Positions 8,970 through 22,345 of a DNA stretch of 64,000 nucleotides are shown piece after piece. The position numbers and the translations under genes are program-made. Positions within the stretch are counted from its first letter, which is position 1. Each line of letters begins with the position of its first letter. Source of the DNA: Cunninghamia lanceolata (taxonomy: Eukaryota; Streptophyta; Pinopsida; Cupressales; Cupressaceae); the NCBI GenBank assembly GCA_027924645.1, contig BSBN01001751.1:558001-622000 (forward strand), written 5' to 3'. The notes under the pieces are model-generated. The model did not search any database and was not told where the DNA came from. It saw only the letters and a program-made list of their open reading frames with translations.

Positions 8970-11900
8970 GTAAGTACAGGTAAATATAGTTAAATAGATT
9001 TATATTGTTCTTTTAAATACATTAAATACATGTTTTGATATTTCTTGTGCGTTATTAGTTGAAATTGATTTAAATTGTCCTTTTATATCCTTAGGTCATC
9101 ATCACAAATTTTTCACATACTTTGAAACAAAAAACTTGAGAGGCACTTGTAAATACAGGTACAAATTGTGTATATCTAGATAGTTTTATATAAATTATTA
9201 AAATACATGTTTTGATGATATATTGATAAATTGCTTGTATTATTTTTATATCAGGTGGCGTGAAGACTTACTACATTCCCCACAAGTTTTGTAAACATTA
9301 TTTTGAGTTGGCATATATGTACATACACAATTACATTATTACACATTTTGTACACAAATTTGAATATATGTGTATGTACACAATTTTATACTCTATATAT
9401 CAAAATTATTATTCTATATATTTTATTTGTTAAATGCGCATGTTTTTCTACTTTGAATTTACTTTAAATTTGATTTTATTATATTGTTAAATTTGGTTGG
9501 TTTGGGCAACTTCACCAAATTTTGAGAACTTAAGACGTCCCCTTAAGACATTGTAAATTACGACCCCTTAAGACATCCAAAAAGTTAGCATCTTTGTAGT
9601 TTAATTAACATGGCCAATTTGAAGTTGTTAATGGACCATAGTACATCCTACGTGTAGTTATGTTACTTCTATGTTTCAATAACCATATATCTCTCAATCC
9701 AACTAGATTACACTATCATCTTTATTCTATCCTTAAAATTTCTTCTTTATATTTGACATGCTCAATAATGAAGATGAACTATTATATGTCCATGATGTGA
9801 ATCATGCATGTATATGTCCTCTCTATGTTAGCAATGATATGAAATTAACATATGTCACTAAATGTATATGTCCTCTTCCCAATGTAAACAAAAAGTAATG
9901 AGAAAATCCATGATTGTCAAATAAATTCTAATCCAATAGCATAATCTAGATCTTGATTATCAAGCACATTTTAGAAGAAATAATCTAGAGCATCAACCAT
10001 ATAAAATCTACAAAGAGAGATAAGCTATTCTAAGCCTCTTGTTTATATTTGCATTTATGAGTCTCAACTCATTTATTTTATTTTAACTAATTAATAAAAT
10101 TTAAAAAGCATTCTATTAGACCTAAATAACTATAGGCTATGTTTATTTTCCTACACAATCCTAGACTAGAAAAAAAAAAGATTTTTTTAAAATTAAACAA
10201 ATATAACTTATAGATCACTATGAGCAAGTTCTATTTTGTGTATCAAATTCTTAAATGAGCCATGACCTTTTACTATTTAGATGATGTGATATATTAGTGT
10301 GGGCTTAGGTCGATACTATTTAGTTAGTTCCATAAAATAGTAAGATATTTTTAAGAAAATATTAACAATCAAAAATTATTATGTCTAGTAAAGCCCATAT
10401 GTGAAAGCAAGACATGCTAGTACACATCAACACATGGCAACCTTTTTGGGTGCTCATCAATATCCAACAATCCTCTACCCTCTTCTATTAGCATTCATGT
10501 GCACTTATAGAATTTTAGAATTTGTGGTTGTTTTCCGTCACTATTTTCACATCATGATGAATAACCCAAGTGATTTATCTCATGATTTATAGAACTCTCT
10601 ATTTATTTATTTTTTGTATTGGAAAATTTTCAAATATTGATGTTTTAATTTGTTGATATTTTCTAAAGTGAAGAAAAGACCTGACAAATCTTAGAAGCCC
10701 TAGTGAAGGATATCAAGAAATGGGGCACAAGGGTAGCCAAAGCTCCACTAATAAATCTTACCAAGATTGTAAAGCAATTGAAGAGTGTAGCTTCTCCTTC
10801 TCACCCTTATTTTGCAATTTTCTTATAAAATCTATTAGATTGGGATTAAACTTAAAGTATTCTAGATTAGTATCTAGTCTAAGATGTTAAATTTTTACCA
10901 TGTTTGAAATTGTTAAAATTCCTTGGTAGGACTTGTATGTATTCATGTATGAAATTATTAATGAATGTCTAAAACTGAACACGTACATGTTTGCTTTATC
11001 TTTCTTGCTAAGTAACAAGAATAATTGCAAGCAATGCCTTGTGTTTCATTCCTTTGATTTCATTGGAGCCCCTCATATGGGACAATCGACATCTACCACT
11101 ATGTTATTCACACAAACCAAATTTTTTGATAAAGAACCTTGGGGGAAGAAGTTCCCTTTCAAGTAGGGAACAACTAGTTTCATATATTATTGTGTCAAAA
11201 TATGCATCAACAAGTGGTGAATCAATTTTGCACATCATCAACATTATTCTTCTATTGTTGATATTAGAACTAAGTAATTAATTCCTCATTTAATTATCAT
11301 ATTATTACTATCAATTTATCAACCTGACTCTAGATTTTATCTGGTTTAATAATGCTTAATTATTTGCATTAGATTAATTAGCCTAGATAATTTATACATA
11401 AATCATTTATTTATTTACATAATTTATTAGTGAACCCAACATTGCTTACATGACTTAAGGTTCCCCCTTAGGGTTTCTCTTTCATTAGGTTTTTTTAGAT
11501 CAATAATTTCTAATTAGTTTATCATATTTGGATATCTTGTTAGGGTTTATATGCTCTATTCTATTGTACTTTATAGGGTTTATATAATGTATATATAGAG
11601 AAGTTCATACCATTAAATTGTGGCATGTATAACACTATACAATTCTTCTTTCATCCAATACAATTATATTGCAAAAGTCTTATGCTCATCTTGAATGTGT
11701 ATTTGCATACTAATCTAGAGTTTTTTTATGGATATGAACTACAAACTCTATAACATAACACACTAAATTACAAGTTTGGACATCATCTAATCCTCCTAGG
11801 ATTCAAATCAAATAAGACAAGTTCAAAACATGTTTTTTCAAGTGGTTTTTTTTGCATATAAAAGTTTTGGAAAGAACTACTCATAAATTTGTTAAAATGA

Positions 11901-12406
11901 AATACTTTTCAACCAAACAAAAGAGTACAAATATATAAAGTCATTTACAACTTCCTTTATATAAAGTCACAAGTGGAAGATTACAAATATATAACCTTAA
12001 AAAATCCATAATTATAAACTATTTAAATAAAACAACAATATCCAACAGAAGAAAAAAAATGCCTACTTTGCTCAAATTCTTTGAAATCAAGAAAGGATTG
12101 TTTCAATGGAAGATGGACTAATGTTATAGAAGTATGTCATATTAAGCAAGAAGATGCCATAGATGATGATAAATAAGGTTTCTTATTTTTGTATTCAATT
12201 GTTTATCCAAATAACCCACACAAGAACAAATAGAGGAAGGTCAGGTTGTATAAACTCTAGGTCCATGTTAAAAAAATATACAAAGTCCCATACATTCAAA
12301 ATATAAAGTCCATGTTCAACAATATATATATATAAAGTCCATGACAAACAGTATATAACATAGTCCATGAAATAGTCAAATTATGTAGCCCATGTTCAAT
12401 AACCTA
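8970..12406. other. Gene-poor AT-rich intergenic DNA
   Basis: No supportable coding region. Short repeats are present: AAATACATGTTTTGAT-type at about 9020 and 9200, and several TATAAAGTCCATG copies between 12240 and 12400, just downstream of the minus-strand mini-exon gene. At about 11540-11700 a TATA-rich segment followed by a CTTCTTTCATCCAATACAATT-like stretch looks like an LTR promoter and leader remnant, but no LTR ends were found. Confidence 0.5.
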
Positions 12407-13380
<974 letters not shown>

Positions 13381-13586
13381 AAAAGTGTTATGTGAGATGC
13401 CCAATGATGGAGGAGCACTCGAGACACCCTGAGATGGAGGATTCAATGTGGAAGAGACATATAACCATGTGGTAATGATTAAATCTTCCAATTTTAAAAT
13501 ATATATGATGAGGTAAGAAGGTTAGGATGCTTTGTTTAACTTGTGATTCTAGGGATGATCTAGCTAGAAAAAAGATATTAGTTGAT

Positions 13587-13860
13587 GGTGAAGTTGCAAG
13601 CTATGGCAACCAAATTTGATAATGGAGATCTAGGATTGACTACTAGTTGCCTAGGACTAATCTGAGTATGAAGATGAATATATTATGATGATTTGTGATT
13701 TAAATTTAATGAAGAATTTGATGCTTTGATTAACTTGTGATTGTAGGGATTCAATCTAGCTAGAAAAAGATATTAGTTGATGGTTCTAGCTTGATTTTGT
13801 TTCCTATTCATACGTATTTACAAAATTATTGTTTTCTATTTAGTTGTTAGTCCCAACTCT
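13587..13860 (+). repeat. Direct repeat copy 1 (about 275 bp)
   Basis: Runs from GGTGAAGTTGC to TTAGTTGTTAGTCCCAACTCT and matches 14175-14450 with scattered substitutions and small indels. A further partial copy of its internal TAACTTGTGATT...CTAGCTAGAAAAA segment lies just upstream at 13530-13580. The 315 bp between the copies hold no recognisable gene. Confidence 0.85.
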
Positions 13861-14174
13861 TATGTGTGTTATTTAGCTTGAGACTAAGCCCATTTAATTA
13901 GTCTAAATAGTCTTAAAATTTGTACTATCTTAACACTATGATTGTACCAAACCTTAAGAACAATTTAAAACTCTATTTTACTATCAATATATATCAATGA
14001 AGGGTGAATGTTCAGATGCATCTATGCTATTGAATGATGTCATCTAGAAACCAAGGGACTATCATACCACCTAGGTAGAATCATAATGAACATCTGCAAG
14101 ACTATAACTAGACTTAGAGAACTACCTTGAGGTGGATATCTTGTGCATGCCACATGATCTAAAAACCTAAATTT

Positions 14175-14450
14175 GGTGAAGTTGCCTATGGCAACCAAAT
14201 TTGATAATGGAGATAGGATTGAAGTTACTAGTTGCCTACCTGAATAATCTGAGTACAAAGATGAATATATTCTGATGATTTGTGATTTAAATTTAATGAA
14301 GAATTTGATGCTTTGTTTTTAACTTGTGATTGTAGGTATTCAATCTAGCTAGAAAAAGATAAATTAGTCAAGATGGTTCTAGCTCAATTTTGTTTCCTAT
14401 TTCCTATTTGCAAAATTATTGTTTTCTATTTAGTTGTTAGTCCCAACTCT
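14175..14450 (+). repeat. Direct repeat copy 2 (about 275 bp)
   Basis: Second copy of the 13587-13860 segment, same orientation. No terminal inverted repeats or target duplication were recognised, so it may be a segmental duplication rather than an element. Confidence 0.85.
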
Positions 14451-14689
14451 TTCCTTTTAAGAAGTATATCAAATCTAATGTAGTAGTAGATACTTCTACA
14501 TATACAAGTTTTTGTTAAAGGAGAAAATATCTTTTGCCAAATTTGTATAGAGTTGTCTATAGTGTGTTCTAGGGTAATCAAATGATGTAAGTCACAATTT
14601 AGAGGGTTGAGGGATAAGTTTGTGTTGAGTCTACAGTAGGTGTTTTCTTACATAGACCTCTCCATAATCTAGGTGCCTCCATGTCTAAC

Positions 14690-15100
14690 TCAAATGTTTC
14701 AAGGGATATTATATCCAAATTAATGATAACATAATTTTATATATATGGCTATGAGATCCACGTTCATATCAATGTTTGCTAGAGAAAAGTTATCTTTAGG
14801 GTATCCTTTTTTGATGTCTCAAAAGTTAGTGCAAACATGAATTCCCTTAGTTTTCTTTCTAACTAAGACCACATTAGAGACCCATTTAGGATAAGTAATA
14901 GTCTGAATGAACCCCGCATCCAAGAGTTTATACAATTCTTCTTTGACCAAGAGGGCTACTTGGGGGTGCATTTTGCGTAGCTTTTATTGAATAGGTTTGG
15001 CATTGAGGTGAACCACAAGATGATGCATGACTTTAAAGATGGAGTCTCAAGGCATATAACCATAAGACCACATGAAGAAATCAGCATAATCTTTAAGGGT
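14690..15100 (-). pseudogene. Decayed gypsy reverse transcriptase N-terminal remnant
   Basis: Too broken for a long frame, but minus-strand translation gives, in order, KDYADFFMWSYGYMP, HHLVVHLNAKPIQ (then a stop), EELYKLLDAGFIQTITYPKWVSNVV and KGYPKDNFSLANID. These match the FAWSYEDMP, DPKAKPVKQ, LLKAGFIREVQYPEWLANVV and KACPKDNFPLP blocks typical of plant gypsy RT. Several stops and small shifts are present. Minus-strand sequence further upstream (to about 15660) is probably the rest of the same pol. Family beyond Ty3/gypsy not determined. Confidence 0.7.
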
Positions 15101-15909
15101 GATGGTTATGCCTTCTTTGATGTCAAGGTCTAGTGGAGCTACTATCTTAGAGAGTTTACCTAGGGTCCTCTTCTATTCATAGGTTGATGTCTATAGCATC
15201 CTCAACAAGGAGAGGGGAGTCATCTTGTATCTGAGTGGTATCTAATGGAAGGTGATGTTTGTCATTGAGGAGCTCTTGGGAAGTGTCCATTTTTATTGTA
15301 TCATTTTAATCGATCACAAGTTTCTTCTTATATCTTGTTGCTATTCTGCCTACTAGGGTGCCTTAGGACTAAAGGGTTCTTCTTTCTCTCCAAAATAAGC
15401 ATAGGTGTTAAGTATGGTGGAAAAGTCTTTCTTATGATTACAATGGGGATGTGGTCTTGACACTTCATAAGCTTCATGATGGCTTCATCATTTTGGAAAA
15501 CATCAAATCATAAAGGGTCGTGTTGGTCCCAATCGATAAGCTCAAGGTATTATAGGTTTAAGGAGATGGCGAGGATAGTGACCTATCATGAAAGAGGTTA
15601 GTGGTGGGAAGATCTTCGTAAGGATCATGAGTGGGGCCTACATCAATGTCATTAAGATTAGGGGAAGCATTACCAATGAGGTTAGGCTCGTATCACAATT
15701 AACATCACGATGTTCATCCCAGGGGCATAACCTAGCTAGTGAGGACAGCTACAAGTGTCTCTAAAGTTACATTTGTTGGCTTGATTTCATTCTTGATTAG
15801 TTGGCTATCACAGAAACTGTAAAATCTTCTCAATTCTTAATTAGTTGGTTGTCTCTAAAGGTTTGATTATGAAGGACATGATAAAGGTTTTATTATGGTT
15901 TGTTGTAAT

Positions 15910-16260
15910 TGTTTTACATGACAATTACCTATTCAATAATGCCTTTAAAATACAATGACATACATTGATATAAGTAAATTTTATAAAAACCAAATATAAA
16001 TATCATCCCAATGCTATATAATTTTTGACAGTTTGTTCAAAATCTCTCCTTTCATATGATACAGTTGTTTCAGAATTTCAATTGTATTTTACAGCTAAAA
16101 TGTCTAAATACAGCTATTCAACACTCAAATTGAAATCAAATTTTGACAATTTGTTCAAAATCTCTCCTTTCATATGATACAGTATTTTCAAAAATTCAAT
16201 TGTATTTTACAGCTAAAATGTCTAAATACAGCTATTCAATTCTCAAATTTAAACAAAATT
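15910..16260. repeat. Fragment related to the large-LTR family (solo LTR/element C)
   Basis: Shares a clear, gapped match with 34812-34960 of the solo LTR: ATGACAATTA...ATTCAA...AATGCCT, then TAAAATAC, AAGTAAATT, and TTTGACA followed by TTTGTT and CAAAATCTCT. No LTR ends are recognisable here, so it is an internal relic. Confidence 0.6.
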
Positions 16261-16375
16261 TTGACAGTTTGTTCAAATTCTATCCTTTTATATGATATAG
16301 TCTTTCAAAATTTCAATTGTATTTTACAACTAAAATGCCAAAAAATAGCTATTGATTTCATAAACAAAAACCCTA
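16023..16375. repeat. 118-bp tandem repeat, three copies
   Basis: Units begin TTTTGACA at 16023, 16141 and 16259, a constant period of 118 bp. Each contains CAATTGTATTTTACA and a TAAAATG...TAGCTATT segment. The third unit is the most diverged and fades near 16375. The corresponding position in the solo LTR has a single unit, so the amplification happened locally. Confidence 0.85.
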
Positions 16376-16379
16376 AATA

Positions 16380-17320
16380 ACAGTTTACAATTTAAATTTT
16401 GATTGTATTTTACACCAAAAAAAATAAGGGAAACTTCAAAAGATTCATTGTTAAATTGTAGAAGTGGAAAAATCCACTTACCTGTTGTCTTGATGGTGAC
16501 TCAACTTGGGATCCCATCTCAGCTATCTCCTGTCACTGGGAAAAATGGGGCCTCTGCCATTTTTAAAAAAATTTAATACTTTTTCAAAATAGGATCCCAT
16601 TTTTTGGTTCTAGGTTCGGGATCCTGCTAAGGAATGTTATCCCGTTTTGGATTTTAGGCTCAAGATCTCGACCCAAAATGGGATCCTGTTTTTAGTTACC
16701 TGATTTCGGATTTTTTTCTAACTCTAAAACTTCCACCTTAAGTGGACACAACTTCTTGCATTTACCCATCACCCATGACTCACTGCTCGATGTGACATTA
16801 ATAATGCATCCTTTATGTTTGTCTAGTTATCTTGCATCATTGCTAGGTATTTGTACATTGCTTTGATTAGTATTTTATTGATACTATATGATGGATTCCT
16901 TTGACACATATGTAAGCTTGAGTTGCAACAAAATATATTACATTGAAAATTGCATTAACTATAGTTTGTTTTGAGGCATTCTATAAATGGTTGTGTATAA
17001 GTAATCATTAACACTTTCATGTGAAGGAAGGGCATATGTGTGCTAGTTAAGGATATGTTTGAGTGGGCCTATTAGATAGCATCTATGGTTGGTGGATTGA
17101 AATTCATGGATTCCAAAGTTAGTGCTTGATGGCCCATTTAAAACTAAACAAATTAGATTGGTTGTAGGTTATATTTTATATGCTAAGAACCACATGGCCA
17201 TGTAATGGGGTCACAATTATGGCACATGCATGCTAATGCCAAAGGTCAGTTAAATGAGTTTTGTTATCTTTCATCAACACTAATGGTAGTATCCCATTGG
17301 TTTATCCTATGTCATGATAT
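16380..17320. other. Intergenic, no gene seen
   Basis: Contains several GGATCC-bearing segments (about 16508-16700) and unique-looking AT-rich DNA. No coding signal or element end recognised. Confidence 0.5.
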
Positions 17321-17325
17321 CCACG

Positions 17326-17638
17326 GTGGCCTTATCTCTCTCTCTCTCTATTTATGTATCTCTCTATATCTCTATCTCTCCCTATTTATGTCTCCTTTAT
17401 CTCTCTATCTTCTCTACCCCCCCTCTCTTCATCTCTTTTCTCTATTTCTATGCCTCTCTATCTCTTATCTCTATTTCTCTCTTTTGCTCTATTCTATCAA
17501 TCTCTCTTTCTATTCTTCTATTTTCTTCTTTCACTCTATTCCCCCCTCTCTCATTGTCTCTTGTTGTCCCCCCTCTCCCCCCTACCCTTAGTTTCACACT
17601 TTGAGGAGGTGATGGGTGTTTGTGATTGAGCTCTCTCT
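17326..17638. repeat. CT-rich polypyrimidine tract
   Basis: About 310 bp of almost pure pyrimidine on the plus strand: CTCTCTCT runs interspersed with TATTT, ending in CTCTCTCTCTCT after 17628. It produces long Ser/Leu/Tyr open frames in all three plus frames, which are composition artefacts. Confidence 0.9.
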
Positions 17639-17639
17639 C

Positions 17640-18865
17640 TCTCTGATACAGACCTAGGATTTAAAATGTTTTGATTCCTTCCTCTTTGATCAAATGACGC
17701 TTTTAATGATTTGAGTTATGAAACTATGGTCCTAGGACACATCTTCGAATATGATAACTTAGATCGCAATTTAGAGGACTTGACACATAAGTCGACGAGC
17801 AACAATTGTGGCAAGATTAAATTTAAGTAGAAATACAACTGTATAGAAAGAGGAAGTTCTTAAGTATATGCACATATTGCAGAACAATGGTGGAGGAACA
17901 CATGCGGGAAGTACTCTAAGTGCGAACTAACTAAATGAATGGGCACATGTGAGGATTCTAAGCCATGTTTAAATATAGTCATAAGTAATTTATCAAAGCT
18001 ATAACCACCATACTTAGTTATCGACCTACATTGACATCCTTGTTGATGCATCAACTACTAATTGGTTGAATATGTATCTCCACATAGATAGACTTAGATG
18101 GTTGCAAGATTTAACATCATACATTAAGGACTCTCCCTATTAGTTACAATGGGAGGACATGTGACCATCAATTTATCGTTGTGTGGGCCAGGGAAAATGT
18201 CATAGTCATTATTTTTTCTTCTATGTTTCCTATTTTAATTTGGATGGGTTGATTCATAAAAAGTTAAAGACATTAATTTTTTTCAAAATTCAAGAGACGT
18301 CTTAAAACTCATTTTTTATGCCTTCTATCTATCATTGTTATTATTAACTATAAGAATACAATTTGTTGTATTTTATTGTATTTTAACATTTTTTTATATA
18401 ATATATTATATCTCTATTTAATAATTTATATTATATAAAACATAATATATCAAAATAATTTATTTATACACAAAATAATTAATTAATTATATATATATAT
18501 ATATATAATCTACAATAAATTATATATAAATATATAATAGTAGATATATATATTTACATTAATCTAATCTTTAATTAAAATCAATTTTATTATATGTTAA
18601 ATAAAATTCTAATATACATTTTTTAATATAACTTTTAAAGAAATGGGAAAAAAATCTAAATATAAAGTTTTTAATATAATATTAAATTATAAATTTGCAT
18701 ATTTATATCAAATATATTATCTATATTTATTATTTACGTAGATATATATAAAATCTATATTTAATTATATTTATTATTATATTCTATATAATGTAAATTA
18801 TTTTGCTAATATAATATTATGATTATTATTATATTTATAAATAACACATAAATGTCTTTAAGATA
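17640..18865. other. Very AT-rich spacer left of the LINE
   Basis: No gene. From about 18340 the sequence is dominated by ATATATA and TTATATT strings up to the putative LINE 5' end at about 18866. Confidence 0.6.
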
Positions 18866-19065
18866 AGGAGGAGAAGTTTAATTGGATTCTAGAGGCGATC
18901 TGCAAGCGAAAGGTGGCGTCAGCGGCTTGGTGGTGAGGTGGAGGAGAGTCTCTCTCCTCCACGTGGTTTGAATTCATCTTCTCTTCTCTGCATTGCTTTT
19001 ATTTCTTTCCGTTCTTTATTTTAGTTTTCTGCCTGCCTTCCTTGTGCGAAACCCTGGTTTCATTT

Positions 19066-19429
19066 ATGGACACCATCCCACCCAATGGCTCTCTCCCCAA
19101 AGCCCCTGATATTTACTCAGCCCCTAATCAAACTCTTAATGTTTCTCCTCCTTCCGCCTCTGTGACTGCCGTTTCGTCTGTTCAAACCCTCAAAAAATCT
19201 TTTGCTGAAACAGTGGCTCCAGCTTCTAATGGCGTCTCCCCAGATGCTCGCTTTATTAAGACTCTTGGAAGCAAAGAACCAGTCGAAGAAGGTAAGGCTT
19301 CCTTCTCTGCTTCGGCTGATTCTTTTATTTCACCAAATAATGAAATGATGAAGCAAATTGCATTGGAGAAGGATAGGTTAGCAAATACTACTATCTTTTT
19401 TGCTTGCATAGATGTTGACAAATGCCCTC
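19066..19429 (+). pseudogene. LINE ORF1, N-terminal part
   Basis: Starts at ATG 19066 (MDTIPPNGSLPKAPDI), with a Ser/Pro-rich N-terminus and KKSFAETVAP, typical of plant L1 ORF1, followed by the start of a DUF4283-like domain (ALEKDRLANTTIFFACIDVD). The frame is cut at 19429 by element B. With element B and one copy of CCCTC removed, the codons read straight on into the piece starting at 31660. In the cell ORF1 proteins coat LINE RNA and bring it to the target. Confidence 0.8.
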
Positions 19430-20128
19430 TGTTAGCACTCATTTTGACCTGGGGTTGATTTGTCATGATCAGGAGGTTTCTTCATTTGAGGCCTTTATCT
19501 TCTTGCCCAATTTTTCTAAGTGTTGGACCTCCTCAGCATTTTTCAGCTGCAGCATCATATTTTCCTGAGGAGGAGGTCATCATCATCATCTTGTCTTCGA
19601 TGATGGTCTGCATCATCATGTTCTTTGTCGGCTGGTTTCTTATCGTCATCATCATATTTTACTGTCGGGTGATGTTTGGATATCATCCTGATGATGCTGA
19701 TAAACTACAGTGCGCCCTCAGTTGCCTGCGAGGGTGATTTTTCAAAGTATCCGGTGATCTTCCATTTATCACCTTGCTCAATCATGATGATGATGTTGCC
19801 CCATTATCCTGAAGGGGTTATTCTCTAAGTTGTTCGACCTAACTTGTTTTTTCTTAAGGGTTGTCATCATCATGATATTTCCTGTTATCATCCTGCTGCT
19901 TGCGGAGGTCATCATATTTTCTGCCTTCATGATATTTCGCCAGGGTGATATTTTTATCATCGGGTGATCTTGGTTATGATCATCCTGATGATGTTGTTGA
20001 AGAGTTCTAAGTGCGACCCGATATTCACTAGGGTCATCATATTTTGAACGTCAGGATGATCTTAGTCAATATCATCCTGATGATGTTGTATCACTTCTTG
20101 TTCGTTGTTTTGAACATCCTGATGATGC

Positions 20129-20702
20129 TGACGTCATCCTTATACCAGGGTGATATTTGTTTCTCTGCCTATCTGCATCATGATATTTCCGAAGAAGGGG
20201 GTGATATTTTCATATCACCCGGATATATGTTTGTTCGAGCATCATGATGATGCTGATATCAAGGAGATATCCGCCTGCTGGCTTCGTGCATTATCTACTG
20301 GGGGTGATCTTTCCAAGCGGCATCATCATATTCAGTTTTCGCCCCGATCTTATAGTGGAGCTACAGTGCAACCTGATATTTGTGCATCAGGAGGATATTT
20401 CCAAATATCCGGTTGTCTTCCGAATATCATGATGATGTTAATATGATGATGACGTCATCAAGGTCCGCGGGGGTCATATTTCTAACACTGATCATCTTGA
20501 AGAGACCTCCTGATATTTGCAAACATGATGATGACGTCATCCGGATATGAGGAGGTGCGCAGTAGGCAGATATGATGATGACGTCATCAGGATGTTCATC
20601 GGCCAGACTTTTGGTATAAGCTCAGCAGGAGGAGGTTCCTCCGATGGATCAGGTTGTGCTGATTATCATGCAGGTTATATTTCAAATATTATGATGACGT
20701 CA
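20129..20702 (+). promoter_or_regulatory. Cluster of five TGACGTCA palindromes in U3
   Basis: Perfect TGACGTCA at 20129, 20450, 20532, 20579 and 20695, within 574 bp and ending about 110 bp before the TATA box. TGACGTCA is the symmetric bZIP (TGA/CREB-like, C-box) recognition core in plants. Most are embedded in GATGATGACGTCATC, a longer near-palindrome. Binding is inferred from sequence only. Confidence 0.7.
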
Positions 20703-20814
20703 GGGTGATATTCCGAGCAACAGGATATCATGCTGCTGGAGGATGATGATGATGAGGTTTATACTAGTGTCGTCAGGAGCAAAAGCACCGACATGATATA
20801 TGCTCATGACCTAG

Positions 20815-20823
20815 TATATAAAG
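20815..20823 (+). promoter_or_regulatory. TATA box of element B 5' LTR
   Basis: TATATAAAG preceded by the TGACGTCA cluster; the copy in the 3' LTR is at 30332-30340. Transcription would start roughly 30 bp downstream. Confidence 0.7.
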
Positions 20824-22142
20824 TGTTATTGAGGTCATCGCGGGGTGCATGTGGGATATTGATATCCTGCATTTTCAAATATCATGATGATGAATCTCGG
20901 CGGGAAATGGTTGCGATTGCAGATTTGATGATCTTCCCAAGGCCGCGGGTTGGTGCGCCATTAATGGCGATTGTTGCAGAGGTATGGGCGATGGCGTGGA
21001 TGGATCTTGTACCCGACTGAAGATGTACATCAGCGGATAGTGGCGCAGGGCTCAAGATATCTTCCTGTCTCCTCCCCCACCTGCTGCATTCAAGTTTGGG
21101 CGCCAATCTGGTTGTGTTTGAGCACCATTTTCATGATACTGTGTATCTGGCAAAATTTTGGTCAACCATGTAATTAATTGCTGAGCACCTACCTGGCTGT
21201 TATAAGCAGGTTGTGTTGTTCATTTGAAGGGTTGTTGAAAGTTGATGATTTTGGCTCTGTAATGCATAACAAGCTGATCTGGTTGCTCTGTACAGCTTAC
21301 CTGTGAGTTTATGTATCTCTTGTTGTATGTTTTTGGCATGAACCCACTGATTTCATGATTAAACTTATATGAGAAATGCTGTTTGGCATGTGTTGTGTTA
21401 ATTCTGTCTCCAGTATTGCATGTACTCTTCTTCTGAATCTGGATGTTTGGTAATGTTTAGATTCTAGAGCATAGAATTCCTATGTTGAATGTCTGATCTT
21501 TTAACTTCTGCTCAGGGGGTAGATTAAACTGTTTTCAGGTTGAACATTGGGAAGGGTATACTGCAGTAGGGATACCATAAGTAGAGATAACCTAACACTC
21601 TGTATTGGGAGATGTCTGTCAGGCAGATATCACATGTATCCCCTTGAAATCCAGTTCTAGCTGTTCATGCTGATCATTCACAGGTGTATGTCTACTGACT
21701 CCAGGCCCTGGATAGGCACCAATCATGCTTTGTTTTGTGTTATAACCATATCCAGCTTTGCATCCACACTTAAAATCCAAATCAAAATCTAAAACCAACA
21801 TTAGGACATTAGAGTTAGTTTTAGGAACCTCAGTCCTCTATCTACAACTGCAAATAGGCCCAAAGCTAGCCCCTTTGCTCTTATCTTTCAGTTTTGGTCT
21901 ACTTACAAGAGGACTATCTGCTTTCTGTCAGCATCCCAGCCTTGTATGCATATCCTCATGGATGTTGAGTAGGGAATACCCCCCTAGGTCTTGCAGAGCC
22001 TGAAGAAGAAGAGGAGATAAAATATAGAGTCTATCTCCTACACTGTTGACCCCCTGGCCCAGAGATCCTGTTGATCACTGATGGCTACCTTGTAGGGAAA
22101 TCTGGGAATAAGCATCCAGTCTGGGAAAAAGTCAACAGAAAT

Positions 22143-22160
22143 TGGCGACTCCGCTGGGGA
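22143..22160 (+). promoter_or_regulatory. Primer-binding site of element B
   Basis: TGGCGACTCCGCTGGGGA begins five bases after the LTR end. Partial copies follow: the ACTCCGCTGGGGA half at 22238-22250 and the TGGCGACTCCG half at 22302-22312. The tRNA was not assigned with certainty. Confidence 0.85.
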
Positions 22161-22345
22161 TTGAGAAGTAAAAGTACTATCTAATCATCTCCAGTAATAT
22201 ATATGTGACCCATCTGAGTCAGCAACAGAAGTAATCTACTCCGCTGGGGAACCTTGTGAAAGAACCCTGGTTTTCAGAAGAAAACAGTTCCTAGTAATAG
22301 GTGGCGACTCCGAAGTAATCTCCCAACCGGTCAAAGTAAATTTTT

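Larger units (their letters stand above)
19430..22137 (+). repeat. 5' LTR of element B
   Basis: 2708 bp, TGTTAGCACTC to AAGTCAACA. The first 1.3 kb is saturated with GATGATG/CATCATC and GGTGATATTT words, giving many small artefactual frames; the TATA box at 20815 separates this U3 from R-U5. Colinear with 28947-31654 without indels. Confidence 0.97.

Noticed and set aside
11540..11700. Possible LTR promoter and leader
   Set aside because: TATA-like and leader-like wording only; no LTR ends, primer site or partner repeat found.
17205..17629. Three overlapping open frames of 91-128 codons rich in Ser, Leu and Tyr
   Set aside because: They arise from the CT-rich tract, which avoids stops in every plus frame. 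No domain or start context.
19465..21177. Many small open frames with Ile/Met/Asp runs in the element B LTRs
   Set aside because: They lie in U3/R, occur identically in both LTRs and come from GATGATG/ATCATC composition.
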